Part shown: piece after piece, positions 23,251 to 31,847 of the stretch
Numbering within the stretch: position 1 is the stretch's first letter
How the letters are laid out: each line of letters opens with the position of its first letter
Origin: DASTBU01 sp035711845
GTDB taxonomy: Bacteria; Acidobacteriota; Vicinamibacteria; Vicinamibacterales; 2-12-FULL-66-21
Assembly (NCBI GenBank): GCA_035711845.1
Contig: DASTBU010000003.1
Location: 1-37,843, forward strand
Direction: 5' to 3'
DNA: 37,843 nucleotides
Program-made: the position numbers and the translations under genes
The notes under the pieces: generated by a model
The model's database searches: none
Seen by the model: only the letters and a program-made list of their open reading frames with translations
What the model was told of the DNA's origin: nothing

Positions 23251-25194
23251 ATGGACTTCCGCGACTACGCAGCAAAAGAGACGTCGGCGCTTCTGTCCCG
23301 GCTCCTCGCCGGCCGTTCGGAGATCTGGCTCGAGCAGCTCCGCACGCTGCGGGACTCGATCGACGCGGTGGCCAGGGACGCGGAAGCCGATGCCGAATCC
23401 GGCCCTGAGTTCGAAGGGGAGCTCCAGGAGCTGGTACGACGGCTGAACAACGCCGCTTCGTCGGCCGTGCGCGCCTCGGCGCAGCGGATACAGGACGAGG
23501 CTGCCGAACGGATCGCCGCCGTCCAGGCGGAACTGGACGCCGAGCGCACGCGCGGCGAGGAGCTCGCGGCGCTGCTCGCTGAGGTCCAGGCGCAGGTCGA
23601 GGGCACTCGAAACGATCTCCGGAGCGAGATACAGCGCGCCTCGCTGGCCGAGCGGGATGCGCACGCGGCTCGTGCCCGGATCGAGGAGCTCGACGCCCAG
23701 GTGGCCGAAGCAGGTGGTCTGCAGACCGAGCTGTCCGGTCTACGCGAGGCTCTCGAACGCGCAGAAGCCCTGGCCCGCGACGCGGAGCATGCGCGATCCA
23801 GCGTCGAAGACGAGCTCCATATCGTCCAGAAGTCTCTCGAGGACGCCTTCGCGGAAGCGGCCAGGCTGAGCGTCCAGCTCGAAGACGGCGCGACGGAACG
23901 GGGTGCGCTGGTCGACGACCTCACGGCCGCTCGCCACAGAGTCGAACTTCTCGAGTCGTCGCTGGGCGACGCCGAAGCGCAGACGCGCGAGCAGTCGCAG
24001 ACGAGAGCGGCGGCCGAGCACGAGCTGCACCTGCTGCGACGCTCGCTCGAGGATGCGATCGCCGACGCCGCTCGGCTGACCGTGCAGCTCGAGGAAGCGG
24101 CAGCGGAACAGGGCACGGTCCTGGCGGATCTGGGCGCGGCGCGTGCCGAGCTGGACGAGGTGCGCGCGCAGCTCGCCGGCGTCGAGGCGGAGCGTGATTT
24201 CAACCGCGCCAGTGTGGAGTCGCTCGAGCAGGCCCGGGCCGAACAGGCGGAGTCGATTCGCGATCTCGAGCGCCGCCTCGACGACGCGAGGCAGGCCGAG
24301 GAGAGCGTTCGGGCCGCCGTGAACGGTAAGGAAGAGGCGCTTGCCGGCGGCCGCGCCGAAATCGACGCGCTCGACGCCGAAGCCGCACGGCTGCGGTTCC
24401 TGCTCGAGGGATCGGTGCGGGCGGCCGACGAGCTCTCGCGAGCGACCAACATCTCGGATCTGCTGATCGGCCTCGTCCGGCAGCTGTCCGCCGTGTATTC
24501 GCGGGTGGCGCTCTTCAGGCTGAAGGGCAACCGGCTCGAGGGCGAGTTTCAGATAGGGTTCGACCTGAGCACCGATGTCACGAAGCTGGTGATCCCGCTC
24601 AGCGTGGATTCGTTGATCGCGAGGGCCGCGATCTCGAGAGACGTGGAAAGCCTCACGGGCCGCGAGCTCGACGACAGCCGGTACGCGCCATTCGGCAGCT
24701 CCGCTTCCGCTGCCTTCGCCATCCCCGTCGTCGTCAACGACGACATGCTGGCCGTGCTCTACGCCGAGGAACCCGGCGACGCGTCGTCACTCGAGGCCAA
24801 TCGCAGGCCGATCGAGCAGCACACCATCTATGCACAGCTCCTGGTTCGACATGCCGTGGCGCTGCTGATGCGGCTGACACAGGAGCTCAAGACGTTGACC
24901 GAGCTCCGCGAGTACGCGGCGATGCTTCTCGAGGAGGCGGAGCAGATGCACACCGCGGACAGCGAATCAGGGAAGGCCGGCGACGAACTCCAGCGGCGGC
25001 TGAAGGACACGATCGACTGCGCCCGCCAGCTCTATGCCCAGCGTGCGGCCCTCGAGGGTCCCGCTGCGGCCTCCCTCTTCGACGATCAGATCGCGGCAGC
25101 CATCGAATCGCAGGCGGGCACGCCGTTCGCACGCGATCTCGCCGCCTGTGTGGGACAACCGGAACAGCCCGGACGCACCGCCGAAGCCTCGTAG
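23251..25194 (+). CDS. Long coiled-coil protein with a GAF-like domain
   Basis: 647 residues. Residues about 50-395 are almost wholly heptad-repeat coiled coil, with two similar segments (EDELHIVQKSLEDAFAEAARL and AEHELHLLRRSLEDAIADAARL), which suggests an internal duplication. Residues about 405-575 form an alpha/beta sensor-like domain (ISDLLIGLVRQLSAVYSRVALFRLKGNRLEGEFQIGFDLST, shown here only in part; then AFAIPVVVNDDMLAVLYAEEPGD), which fits a GAF fold. A helical C-terminus follows. No kinase, cyclase or HTH output domain is visible. It could be a polar scaffold or sensory adaptor; the function is unknown. Start ATG 23251 has AGAGGT too far upstream to be certain. It is divergent from the 53-aa zinc-binding protein. 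Confidence 0.85.
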   Translation: MDFRDYAAKETSALLSRLLAGRSEIWLEQLRTLRDSIDAVARDAEADAESGPEFEGELQELVRRLNNAASSAVRASAQRIQDEAAERIAAVQAELDAERTRGEELAALLAEVQAQVEGTRNDLRSEIQRASLAERDAHAARARIEELDAQVAEAGGLQTELSGLREALERAEALARDAEHARSSVEDELHIVQKSLEDAFAEAARLSVQLEDGATERGALVDDLTAARHRVELLESSLGDAEAQTREQSQTRAAAEHELHLLRRSLEDAIADAARLTVQLEEAAAEQGTVLADLGAARAELDEVRAQLAGVEAERDFNRASVESLEQARAEQAESIRDLERRLDDARQAEESVRAAVNGKEEALAGGRAEIDALDAEAARLRFLLEGSVRAADELSRATNISDLLIGLVRQLSAVYSRVALFRLKGNRLEGEFQIGFDLSTDVTKLVIPLSVDSLIARAAISRDVESLTGRELDDSRYAPFGSSASAAFAIPVVVNDDMLAVLYAEEPGDASSLEANRRPIEQHTIYAQLLVRHAVALLMRLTQELKTLTELREYAAMLLEEAEQMHTADSESGKAGDELQRRLKDTIDCARQLYAQRAALEGPAAASLFDDQIAAAIESQAGTPFARDLAACVGQPEQPGRTAEAS

Positions 25195-25556
25195 GCGCGG
25201 CGTCAGATCCGCTCCTCGCGCGAAGCGCGGGCCAGTTGTTTGTATCAGCTGGCGGCCGGCCGGCACGGGTCGCCGGGATATCGGCAGATTCCGAGCGTCC
25301 CAATTCCTATCCTGGCGGTCCATCCCATGTCATACGTGTCGCGCCAGCGGGCGGCTCCCGCCTCCGCAGGTATTGCTCGGAGAATCGCCACGCGCTAGGG
25401 CAATCGGCGGACATCCACCCCCTTCCGTCTCGCGATCCGCGATCCCATCTGGTAGGCCGTTTGCGTAGGCAAGCCATCACTCACGACCTCCCTCCCATCC
25501 GGGCAACATCCCGGGCGGACCGCTCGGGCGGTCGAGCCTTCAAGAGAGAGTCTCCC
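25195..25556. other. Intergenic region before the di-haem peroxidase, no gene supported
   Basis: 362 bases. Just after the coiled-coil gene stop, GCGTCAGATCCGCTCCTCGC resembles the left part of the hairpin at 26882 (GCGTCAGATCTCGATCCTCG), so a decayed copy of the same element may be present. CGCGCGAAGCGCG (about 25217-25229) can form a small stem. No riboswitch or clear promoter was recognised; a reading frame open across this gap is non-coding in composition. Confidence 0.45.
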
Positions 25557-26855
25557 ATGTGGAACAAACTGACCGGCCTCATGCTAACGATCACTATCGT
25601 CACCCTGGGCGGCAGCGTGGCATCGACGCAGCCGCCGGCCCTCACACCGGTAGAACAGCTTGGTAGATTCTTGTTCTTCGACAAGATCTCAGCGCCCGGC
25701 CCGTGGATGTCCTGCGCGACGTGCCATGGTCCGGAGGTAGGCTGGACAGGACCCATACCAGGCAACAACATTCACGGCGGTGTCTACCGCGGGGCGATGC
25801 CGACGCGCTTCGGCAATCGCAAGCCGCCGGCGGCCAGCTACGCAACGTTCAGCCCGGTCTTTGCCTTCGATTCCACGCTCGGCGAGTTCGTCGGTGGCAA
25901 CTTCTGGGACGGCCGCGCAACCGGCGAGCGACTCGGTAACCCGGCAGCCGAGCAGGCACTCGGGCCGTTCCTGAACCCAGTCGAACAGAACATGCCCAGC
26001 AAGACGGCTGTCTGCGAGCACGTGGCCGCATCGAAATATGCCGGACTGTTCGAACAGGTCTGGGGAATAGGCACGCTGGATTGCAGCCCCTCGGGTGTCG
26101 ATGACACGTACGACAGATTCGGATTGTCGATCGCCGCGTATGAGGGCTCGCCCGAGGTCAGTCCCTTCAACTCGAAGTTCGACGACTATTGGAGAGCGTG
26201 CCTTGCCGCGGGCAACACCGACACCGCCTGCGGCCTCGTCGCTGACGGCGACAGGGCCGTCCTGGACCCTGCTGGCATCCTGACTGACAAGGAATGGGAC
26301 GGATTCATCGAGTTCAGCGAGTACTGCTCCCAGTGCCATACCAGCACAGCGGGACCCGACGGGGCGCCTCCCCTTTTCACGGACTTCACGTTCGCCAATC
26401 TGGGACTGCCCCGCAATCCGAGGAACCCGTTTTACGGGATGGATGACGAATTCCTCGACGACGGCCAGCCCATCAACCCGCTTGGTGAGGACTACGTCGA
26501 CTTCGGACTCGGCGAGTTCCTGCTCACGCGCCCGGAATGGGCGCACCTGGCGTGGGACAATGACGGCAAGCAGCGCGTCCCGACACTCCGCAACGTTGAC
26601 AAGCGCCCGGGCAAGGAGTTCTCGAAGGCCTACATGCACAACGGTGTGCTGAAGGACCTGAAAGACGTTGTCCACTTCTACAATACTCGCGACGTCCCGG
26701 GAGCGGGCTGGGCACCACCGGAGGTCGACCGGAACATCAGCCGTGAGCTTCTGACCGGCAAGCCGCTCGGCAACCTCGAGCTCGACGAGCACGCGGAGAA
26801 TGCGATCGTGGAGTTCCTCAAGACACTGACTGACAGGAATGTGAAAGGGCGATAG
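25557..26855 (+). CDS. Di-haem cytochrome c peroxidase / MauG-like protein
   Basis: 432 residues from ATG 25557, chosen because GAGAGAG lies six bases upstream and a signal peptide follows (MWNKLTGLMLTITIVTLGGS). The longer frame begins in non-coding sequence. Two c-type haem sites are present: CATCH (53-57) and CSQCH (257-261). The N-terminal LGRFLFFDKIS and the FWDGRATG motif (about 116-123) are typical of the CCP/MauG family, as is AYMHNGVLKDLKDVVHFY near 358-376 with its Met360. Periplasmic; it either reduces hydrogen peroxide or oxidises a protein or small substrate as in MauG. Extra Cys residues (153, 176, 215, 225) may form disulphides. The haem pair and all spacing are intact, so it should be functional. 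No electron-donor gene is adjacent. Confidence 0.93.
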   Translation: MWNKLTGLMLTITIVTLGGSVASTQPPALTPVEQLGRFLFFDKISAPGPWMSCATCHGPEVGWTGPIPGNNIHGGVYRGAMPTRFGNRKPPAASYATFSPVFAFDSTLGEFVGGNFWDGRATGERLGNPAAEQALGPFLNPVEQNMPSKTAVCEHVAASKYAGLFEQVWGIGTLDCSPSGVDDTYDRFGLSIAAYEGSPEVSPFNSKFDDYWRACLAAGNTDTACGLVADGDRAVLDPAGILTDKEWDGFIEFSEYCSQCHTSTAGPDGAPPLFTDFTFANLGLPRNPRNPFYGMDDEFLDDGQPINPLGEDYVDFGLGEFLLTRPEWAHLAWDNDGKQRVPTLRNVDKRPGKEFSKAYMHNGVLKDLKDVVHFYNTRDVPGAGWAPPEVDRNISRELLTGKPLGNLELDEHAENAIVEFLKTLTDRNVKGR

Positions 26856-26881
26856 GTCTTGCTCGCGGCACCCGCCCGGCG

Positions 26882-26917
26882 TCAGATCTCGATCCTCGTT
26901 CGAGGATGGAGATCTGA
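26882..26917. repeat. REP-like 17-bp hairpin with a 2-base loop
   Basis: TCAGATCTCGATCCTCG (26882-26898) and CGAGGATGGAGATCTGA (26901-26917) are inverted copies with one mismatch. It lies 26 bases after the peroxidase stop and could also end its transcript. Its outer TCAGATCT plus GAT end matches the element at 8354-8400. The rest of the gap to 27116 shows nothing else. Confidence 0.65.
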
Positions 26918-27116
26918 TTCCTGGCAAGGGTCGGGCCGCCGCGCCCGCCGATGGTGCCACCCTGTCAGGACTGGCGCTGGAGAGCTTCTTTCCTGCGAAC
27001 GAAGCGACCGCGGCGGCGCTGTGCGGTCTCGCAGGGAGCACCGGTAGCCAGTTGACGACTCTACGGCTGCTGGAATGGGCGAGGCACGCACGCGACCTAC
27101 TCGAGCGCCCGGTACT

Positions 27117-27341
27117 GAAATTCCGAAAGCGCACTTCACCCGCGCCCGCGGGATACAGCGCCGGCCGCAGACTGAGAAACTCGTAGACCACGTTGTGATG
27201 GTAGCCGGAGACTTCCATCCCCCGGTCGTAGCGCTCCCACTTCTGGCCATCGACGCTGTAGTGGATCGTCCCGATTATGTAGTAGTCCTCGCCGTCCTTG
27301 AGGATGGAGGGCTCGGGATAGTCGCCGCTGACGATGGGGTT
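27117..27341 (-). pseudogene. Remnant of a GH43 beta-xylosidase with the middle deleted
   Basis: On the minus strand, 75 codons read NPIVSGDYPEPSILKDGE, DYYIIG, then directly SVDGQKWERYDRGMEVSGYH, HNVVYEFLSLRPALYPAG and AGEVRFRNF. The first part matches the N-terminal signature of family 43 glycoside hydrolases (NPxxxGxYPDPSxxxxGxDYY, with the catalytic Asp replaced here by Glu in PEPS). The second matches the C-terminal end of GH43 xylosidases (MEVSGYHHN...FLSLRPALY...GEVRFRNF). Several hundred residues between them are missing, and the frame is preserved across the join. No start codon or ribosome binding site is visible. It lies just upstream of, and opposite to, the DEAD-box helicase gene. 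Identification comes from memory of the family. Confidence 0.6.
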
Positions 27342-27371
27342 CAGTGGACGGGAACCCCCCTTACGCACACA

Positions 27372-28703
27372 ATGGGAGCTGTGCCGTTCACCCAGCTCAA
27401 ACTGCAGCCATCGCTCCTCACGGCCATCAAGGAGCTCGGGTTCATCCGCCCGACGCCCATCCAGGCCGACGCCATCCCTCCCGCCCTGGCCGGCAGGGAC
27501 CTGATTGCCTGCGCGGAGACGGGCAGCGGCAAGACCGCCGCGTTCCTGCTGCCCATCCTCCATCACCTGATCGACCGGCCCCGCCGGACGACACGCGCGC
27601 TCGTGCTGGCGCCCACCCGCGAGCTCGCGGCGCAGATCCTCGAGGACCTCGACGCGCTCGCCGTCCACACGCCGGTCCTCGGCGCCGCGGTCTTCGGCGG
27701 CGTCGGCATGGGCCCACAGGAGCATGCCTTCCGCAGCGGCGTCGATGTCATCATCGCCACACCGGGACGGCTGCTCGATCACCTCCGGTCGCGCTACGTG
27801 AAGTTGAACCACATCGAGCACCTCGTGCTCGACGAAGCGGACCGCATGCTCGACATGGGTTTCCTGCCGGAAATCAGACGGATCCTGGGGTATCTCCCGC
27901 ATCGCCGCCAGACGCTGTTCTTCAGCGCCACCATGCCGCCGCCCATTGCGGCGCTGGCGCGCGAGATGCTGCGCGACCCGATCACGATCCGGATGCAGCG
28001 GCAGGCGGCACCGGCCAGCGGCATCACGCAGGCGGTCTATCCCGTCGACCAGCAACTCAAGCCCTCGCTGCTGGTCCATCTGCTCACCCGGCAGACCATG
28101 ACCCAGGCGCTCGTGTTCACGCGCACGAAGCATCGCGCCAACCGGCTGGCGGAGTCGCTCGTGCGAGCCGGCATCAAGGCGGAGCGGATTCACGGCAACC
28201 GCTCGCAATCGCAGCGGACCGCGGCGCTCGCCGGCTTCAAGGGTGGGACCTTCCCCGTCCTGGTCGCCACCGACATCGCCGCCCGCGGCATCGACGTCGA
28301 CGCCCTCGGGCACGTCGTCAACTTCGATGTGCCGCTGGCGCCGGAGGACTACATTCACCGGGTGGGACGGACGGGCCGCGCGGAGGCGACCGGCGAGGCG
28401 TTTACGTTCGTCTCCCCGGAGGAAGAGGGATCGCTGCGGGACATCGAGCGCACGATCGGCCGGCGTCTGCCGCGTGTGACCCTCCCGGACTTCGATTATG
28501 CGGCGCGCCCGGGGCGGCTGGAGCTGCCGCTGGCCCAGCGGATCGCCGAGATCCGCGCTCGCAAGCGCCAGGCGCGCGCCCGCCAGCAGACCGACGCCGC
28601 CCGCCGATCAGCGGGCGAGCGTGGACGGCCGCCGGATCGGACTGGACGCCCCGAGCCCGTGCGGCGGCACGGACCGCGCCGGGGGCCCCGCCGCAGGTCC
28701 TGA
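27372..28703 (+). CDS. DEAD-box ATP-dependent RNA helicase, RhlE-like
   Basis: 443 residues from ATG 27372; the open frame runs 99 codons further upstream, but that part overlaps the antisense GH43 remnant and is not coding. The motifs are in order: Q motif (GFIRPTPIQ, 23-31), Walker A AETGSGKT (48-55), PTRELA (81-86), TPGRLLD (130-136), DEAD (154-157), SAT (about 188), ATDIAARGIDV (about 298) and HRVGRTGR (about 328-335). The C-terminal 80 residues are Arg-rich and disordered (RKRQARARQQ; GERGRPPDRTGRP), as in RhlE, and bind RNA. It unwinds short RNA duplexes in ribosome assembly or mRNA decay; such genes are often cold-induced. No closely linked partner is visible; the PadR promoter begins 12 bases after the stop. 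Confidence 0.93.
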   Translation: MGAVPFTQLKLQPSLLTAIKELGFIRPTPIQADAIPPALAGRDLIACAETGSGKTAAFLLPILHHLIDRPRRTTRALVLAPTRELAAQILEDLDALAVHTPVLGAAVFGGVGMGPQEHAFRSGVDVIIATPGRLLDHLRSRYVKLNHIEHLVLDEADRMLDMGFLPEIRRILGYLPHRRQTLFFSATMPPPIAALAREMLRDPITIRMQRQAAPASGITQAVYPVDQQLKPSLLVHLLTRQTMTQALVFTRTKHRANRLAESLVRAGIKAERIHGNRSQSQRTAALAGFKGGTFPVLVATDIAARGIDVDALGHVVNFDVPLAPEDYIHRVGRTGRAEATGEAFTFVSPEEEGSLRDIERTIGRRLPRVTLPDFDYAARPGRLELPLAQRIAEIRARKRQARARQQTDAARRSAGERGRPPDRTGRPEPVRRHGPRRGPRRRS

Positions 28704-28714
28704 CACTCCCCCCA

Positions 28715-28743
28715 TTGCACCCGCCGGCGCCCTGCCATATAGT
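28715..28743 (+). promoter_or_regulatory. Sigma-70-like promoter for the PadR-permease operon
   Basis: TTGCAC (28715-28720) and TATAGT (28738-28743) are separated by exactly 17 bases. The pair ends about 33 bases before the PadR ATG at 28777. Confidence 0.65.
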
Positions 28744-28759
28744 TAGCCACGCTACATAT
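28737..28759. promoter_or_regulatory. Possible PadR operator overlapping the -10 element
   Basis: ATATAGTTAGC, CAC, GCTACATAT forms an imperfect palindrome directly on the -10 box. Autoregulation by the PadR protein encoded next is the expected arrangement for this gene pair; binding is an inference from position and symmetry. Confidence 0.4.
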
Positions 28760-28776
28760 CACGAGGCGATGTATCC

Positions 28777-29097
28777 ATGTTCAGCTCCGAACTGAAGAAA
28801 GGCAGCACCGAGATGCTGGTGCTGTCGCTGCTCGAGGCCCGGGCGCGGCACGGCTACGAAATCGGCAAGCTGATCGAGCGGCGATCCGGCGGCCGCCTCA
28901 CGTTCGCGCTCCCGACCCTCTATCCCACCCTGCTCCGGCTGGAGAGCCGTGGGTGGATCACCGGACGCTGGGTCGAGAAGGCCGGCCAACGGGAACGGTG
29001 TTTCTACCGTCTCACACGCGACGGACGCCGCGTGCTTCGCGAGCAGCAGAAAATCTGGAAGGCGTACGTCGCCGCGGTCAACGAGGTCATGGGGTAA
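28777..29097 (+). CDS. PadR family transcriptional regulator
   Basis: 106 residues, the short PadR form (PF03551). The winged helix covers 5-85: KKGSTEMLVLSLLEARARHGYE (shown in part as STEMLVLSLLEARARHGYE), the recognition region FALPTLYPTLLRLESRGWI, and wing residues near RERCFYRLTRDGRRVL. A short C-terminal helix (QKIWKAYVAAVNEVMG) should form the dimer. GAGG lies about nine bases before the ATG. The permease gene follows after 9 bases, so they form an operon. PadR regulators next to ADOP permeases are a recurring acidobacterial pairing; they usually repress their own operon until a small ligand binds. Probable role: local control of the permease. Confidence 0.95.
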   Translation: MFSSELKKGSTEMLVLSLLEARARHGYEIGKLIERRSGGRLTFALPTLYPTLLRLESRGWITGRWVEKAGQRERCFYRLTRDGRRVLREQQKIWKAYVAAVNEVMG

Positions 29098-29106
29098 GCG
29101 CCGACC

Positions 29107-31803
29107 ATGCGCGACTGGCAGGCGTTCGTTCGTTCCCGTTTGAGCCTCCCGGGTCTCGCCCCCGAGCGCGAAGCGCGCGTCGTGCGCGAGCTCGCGGCGC
29201 AGCTCGAAGATTTCTACAGGGACGCGCTCGCGGGGGGCGCTACCGAGCAGGACGCCGACGCCCACGCCACCTCCCAGGTGGGCGACTGGGGGCGCATGGC
29301 GCGCGACGTCCTGGTGGCCGATCGCCGCCACGCCCGGCCGCGCGTCGAGCGCCTGGCCGACAGCCTCGAGGGCTTGACTCCCACGTACGGAGGAGGACTT
29401 CCAGTGATTGCCGACATGCTCCGGGATTCACGCTACGCGCTGCGCCAGCTGATCAGGACGCCCGTCTTCACCTTCGTGGCCATCCTCACGCTGGCGCTCG
29501 GCATCGGCGCCACGAGCGCGATCTTCAGCGTCGTCAACGCGGTCCTGCTCCGGCCGCTGCCGTACGCCGACGCCGACGAGATCGTCCGCGTCTACGAGGT
29601 GGTACCGCAGTACGGGCGCTTCTCGGTCGCGCCGGGCACGTTCCTCGACTGGCGACAGCAGGCCACGCTGTTCGAGCAGATGGCCGCAATCTCTGGTGGG
29701 AGCGCGACGCTCGCGGGCGCCGAGGGCCCCGAGCGCGTGCCCGGGGCCTCGGTCTCGGCGGAGTTGTTCGACCTCCTCCGGGTGAAACCCGTGCTCGGCA
29801 GGACGTTCACGAAGGAGGAAGACGCGCCCGGGCGGAACGAGGTCGTGATCCTCAGCCACGCGGCGTGGCAGCAGCGATTCGGCGGCGACCCGGGCGTGCT
29901 GGGCCGCAGCATCACCGTCAACGATCGGCCGTCCACGATCGTCGGCGTGATGCCAGCCGGCTTCACCTTTCCCGCCAGCACGACCGAGTTCTGGTTCCCC
30001 ATCGCGCTCAACCCCGCCAATGCCACCCGCGGCGGGCACTTCCTGGCGGTCGTCGCGCGAAGGAAGGCAAACGCGACGCTGGGGCAGGTCGAGACCGAGA
30101 TGAAGGCCATCGCCGGGCGGCTGGCGCAGCAGCACGACGAGAACGTCAACGAATCGGTCGAGATCGTGCCGCTGCAGGAACAGATCGTCGGCCCCATCCG
30201 GCCCGCGCTGCTCACTCTCTTCACGGCCGTCGCCGTCGTCGTCCTGATTGCCTGCGCGAACGTCGCCAACCTGCTCCTCGTACGCGCCTCGGTGCGCGAG
30301 AAGGAGATCGCGATTCGGACGGCGCTCGGCGCCGGGCGGAGGCACCTCGTGCTCCAGATGCTGGTCGAGAGCCTGCTGCTCTCGGCGACCGGCGGCGCGC
30401 TGGGCCTGCTCCTGGCGTACCTGGCCGTCCCGGTGATCCAGACGCTGAGCGCCGGGGGCATCCCGCGTGTGAACGACGTCGCGATCGACGCGCGCGTCCT
30501 GGCCTTCACGGTGGTCGTTTCGCTCGCGACCGGCATCCTGTTCGGGCTGGCGCCGGCCTGGCAGGCCTCGCGGACGACGGTCGGCACGGTCCTCAAGGAA
30601 GGCGGCCGCACCTCGACGTCGTCGAGCGGCCGCTGGATGCGCAACGCGCTGCTCGTGGCCGAGGTCGCCCTGTCGATCGTGCTGCTCGTGGGGGCCGCGC
30701 TGCTGCTGCGCAGCTTCAGCCGGCTCACGAACGTCAATCCGGGGTTCGATGCCGACCGCGTGCTGACCTTCCTCGTCAGCCTGCCTCGAACGACCTACGC
30801 AGAGGACCACAACCGGATCGCGTTCTTCGAGCAGCTGACCCAGGGGCTCGAGTCGGCGCCGCAGGTGCGGGCCGCGGGCCTGGTGCAAACGGTCCCGATT
30901 CAGGGGGATTACGTCCTCTCCTTTACGATCCAGGGCAGGCCGGAGGCCAGACCCGGCGAATCCCCCTCGGCCAACTATCGCAGCGCGAGCCCGAGGTACT
31001 TCCAGGCGATGGGCATCCCGCTGCTCCGCGGACGGAGCTTCACCGAGCGGGACATCGAGAACGCGCCGAAGGTGGCGGTCGTCGATCAGGCATTCGTCGA
31101 CCGGCACTTCTCGAACGAGGATCCGGTGGGCCGCGGGATCGACATCGGCAACGGCACCGACGGGTTCTACGAGATCGTCGGCGTCGTTGGCAACGTCCGC
31201 TACGGCGGGCTGGACGCCGAGCCCGCGCCCACCATGTACGTGCCGTTCCGACAGGACGTGTTCTCGGGCATGTGGGTCCTGGCCCGCACGGATGGCGATC
31301 CGGCGCAGCTCGCGGGAATCGTGCGCCAGGCGGTTCGCGAGATCGACCCCGGCCTCCCCGTGTCCAGGATGCGTCCGTTGAGCGAGGTCGTCAGCGAATC
31401 GATGGCGCAGCGCCGCTTCTCGATGCTGCTGCTCGGGTTGTTCGCGCTGATCGCGCTGTTCCTTGCTTCAGTCGGGCTCTACGGGGTCGTGGCGTACACA
31501 GTGGGCCAGCGAACCCAGGAGATCGGGGTGCGGATAGCCATCGGCGCCCGCGCGTCCGACGTCATGCGGATGGTCCTCGGCGGCGGCATGAAGCTCGCGG
31601 CCGCGGGCGTGGCGATCGGCATCGCGGCCGCGCTCGCGCTCTCGCGCCTGGTGGCCTCGATGCTCTACGAGGTGACGCCTTTCGATCCGGCCAGCTACGC
31701 CGCGACCATCCTCGTGCTCCTCGCGGTCTCCGCGATGGCCTGCTATCTCCCTGCCCGCAGAGCGATGCGTGTGGATCCGCTGGTTGCCCTGAGACAAGAA
31801 TAG
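29107..31803 (+). CDS. MacB/FtsX-type orphan ABC permease (ADOP family, full form with prefix domain)
   Basis: 898 residues. Residues about 1-98 are a soluble helical prefix (MRDWQAFVRSRLSLPG; REARVVRELAAQLEDFYRDA) typical of acidobacterial permeases that lie behind PadR. The core starts DMLRDSRYALRQLIRTPVFTF (about 103) with a first membrane helix, a MacB-type periplasmic domain (about 150-360), FtsX helices (VAVVVLIACANVANLLLVRA), then the second copy and the ending CYLPARRAMRVDPLVALRQE. There is no ATPase in the protein or nearby. It starts 9 bases after padR, so translation is probably coupled. By comparison with MacB it would move a hydrophobic or peptide substrate, but ADOP substrates are not known. 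It shares the core but not the prefix with the permease at 9891-12305. Confidence 0.94.
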   Translation: MRDWQAFVRSRLSLPGLAPEREARVVRELAAQLEDFYRDALAGGATEQDADAHATSQVGDWGRMARDVLVADRRHARPRVERLADSLEGLTPTYGGGLPVIADMLRDSRYALRQLIRTPVFTFVAILTLALGIGATSAIFSVVNAVLLRPLPYADADEIVRVYEVVPQYGRFSVAPGTFLDWRQQATLFEQMAAISGGSATLAGAEGPERVPGASVSAELFDLLRVKPVLGRTFTKEEDAPGRNEVVILSHAAWQQRFGGDPGVLGRSITVNDRPSTIVGVMPAGFTFPASTTEFWFPIALNPANATRGGHFLAVVARRKANATLGQVETEMKAIAGRLAQQHDENVNESVEIVPLQEQIVGPIRPALLTLFTAVAVVVLIACANVANLLLVRASVREKEIAIRTALGAGRRHLVLQMLVESLLLSATGGALGLLLAYLAVPVIQTLSAGGIPRVNDVAIDARVLAFTVVVSLATGILFGLAPAWQASRTTVGTVLKEGGRTSTSSSGRWMRNALLVAEVALSIVLLVGAALLLRSFSRLTNVNPGFDADRVLTFLVSLPRTTYAEDHNRIAFFEQLTQGLESAPQVRAAGLVQTVPIQGDYVLSFTIQGRPEARPGESPSANYRSASPRYFQAMGIPLLRGRSFTERDIENAPKVAVVDQAFVDRHFSNEDPVGRGIDIGNGTDGFYEIVGVVGNVRYGGLDAEPAPTMYVPFRQDVFSGMWVLARTDGDPAQLAGIVRQAVREIDPGLPVSRMRPLSEVVSESMAQRRFSMLLLGLFALIALFLASVGLYGVVAYTVGQRTQEIGVRIAIGARASDVMRMVLGGGMKLAAAGVAIGIAAALALSRLVASMLYEVTPFDPASYAATILVLLAVSAMACYLPARRAMRVDPLVALRQE

Positions 31804-31847
31804 AAACATCGCGCGATTAATGTCCCCCCTCCACCCGGCTCACGGTC

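Noticed and set aside
25195..25556. A riboswitch in the leader of the di-haem peroxidase gene
   Set aside because: I found no conserved riboswitch core, only small GC stems and a partial REP-like end.
25689..28358. An 889-codon minus-strand open frame across the peroxidase and DEAD-box genes
   Set aside because: It is antisense to two well-recognised genes and joined only because GC-rich antisense frames lack stops. Only its short middle part (27117-27341) has real protein character, the GH43 remnant.
28953..31820. A 955-codon plus-strand frame overlapping the PadR and permease genes
   Set aside because: It is Arg/Gly/Pro/Ala-rich without motifs; the overlapping frame at 29107-31803 is a clear permease.
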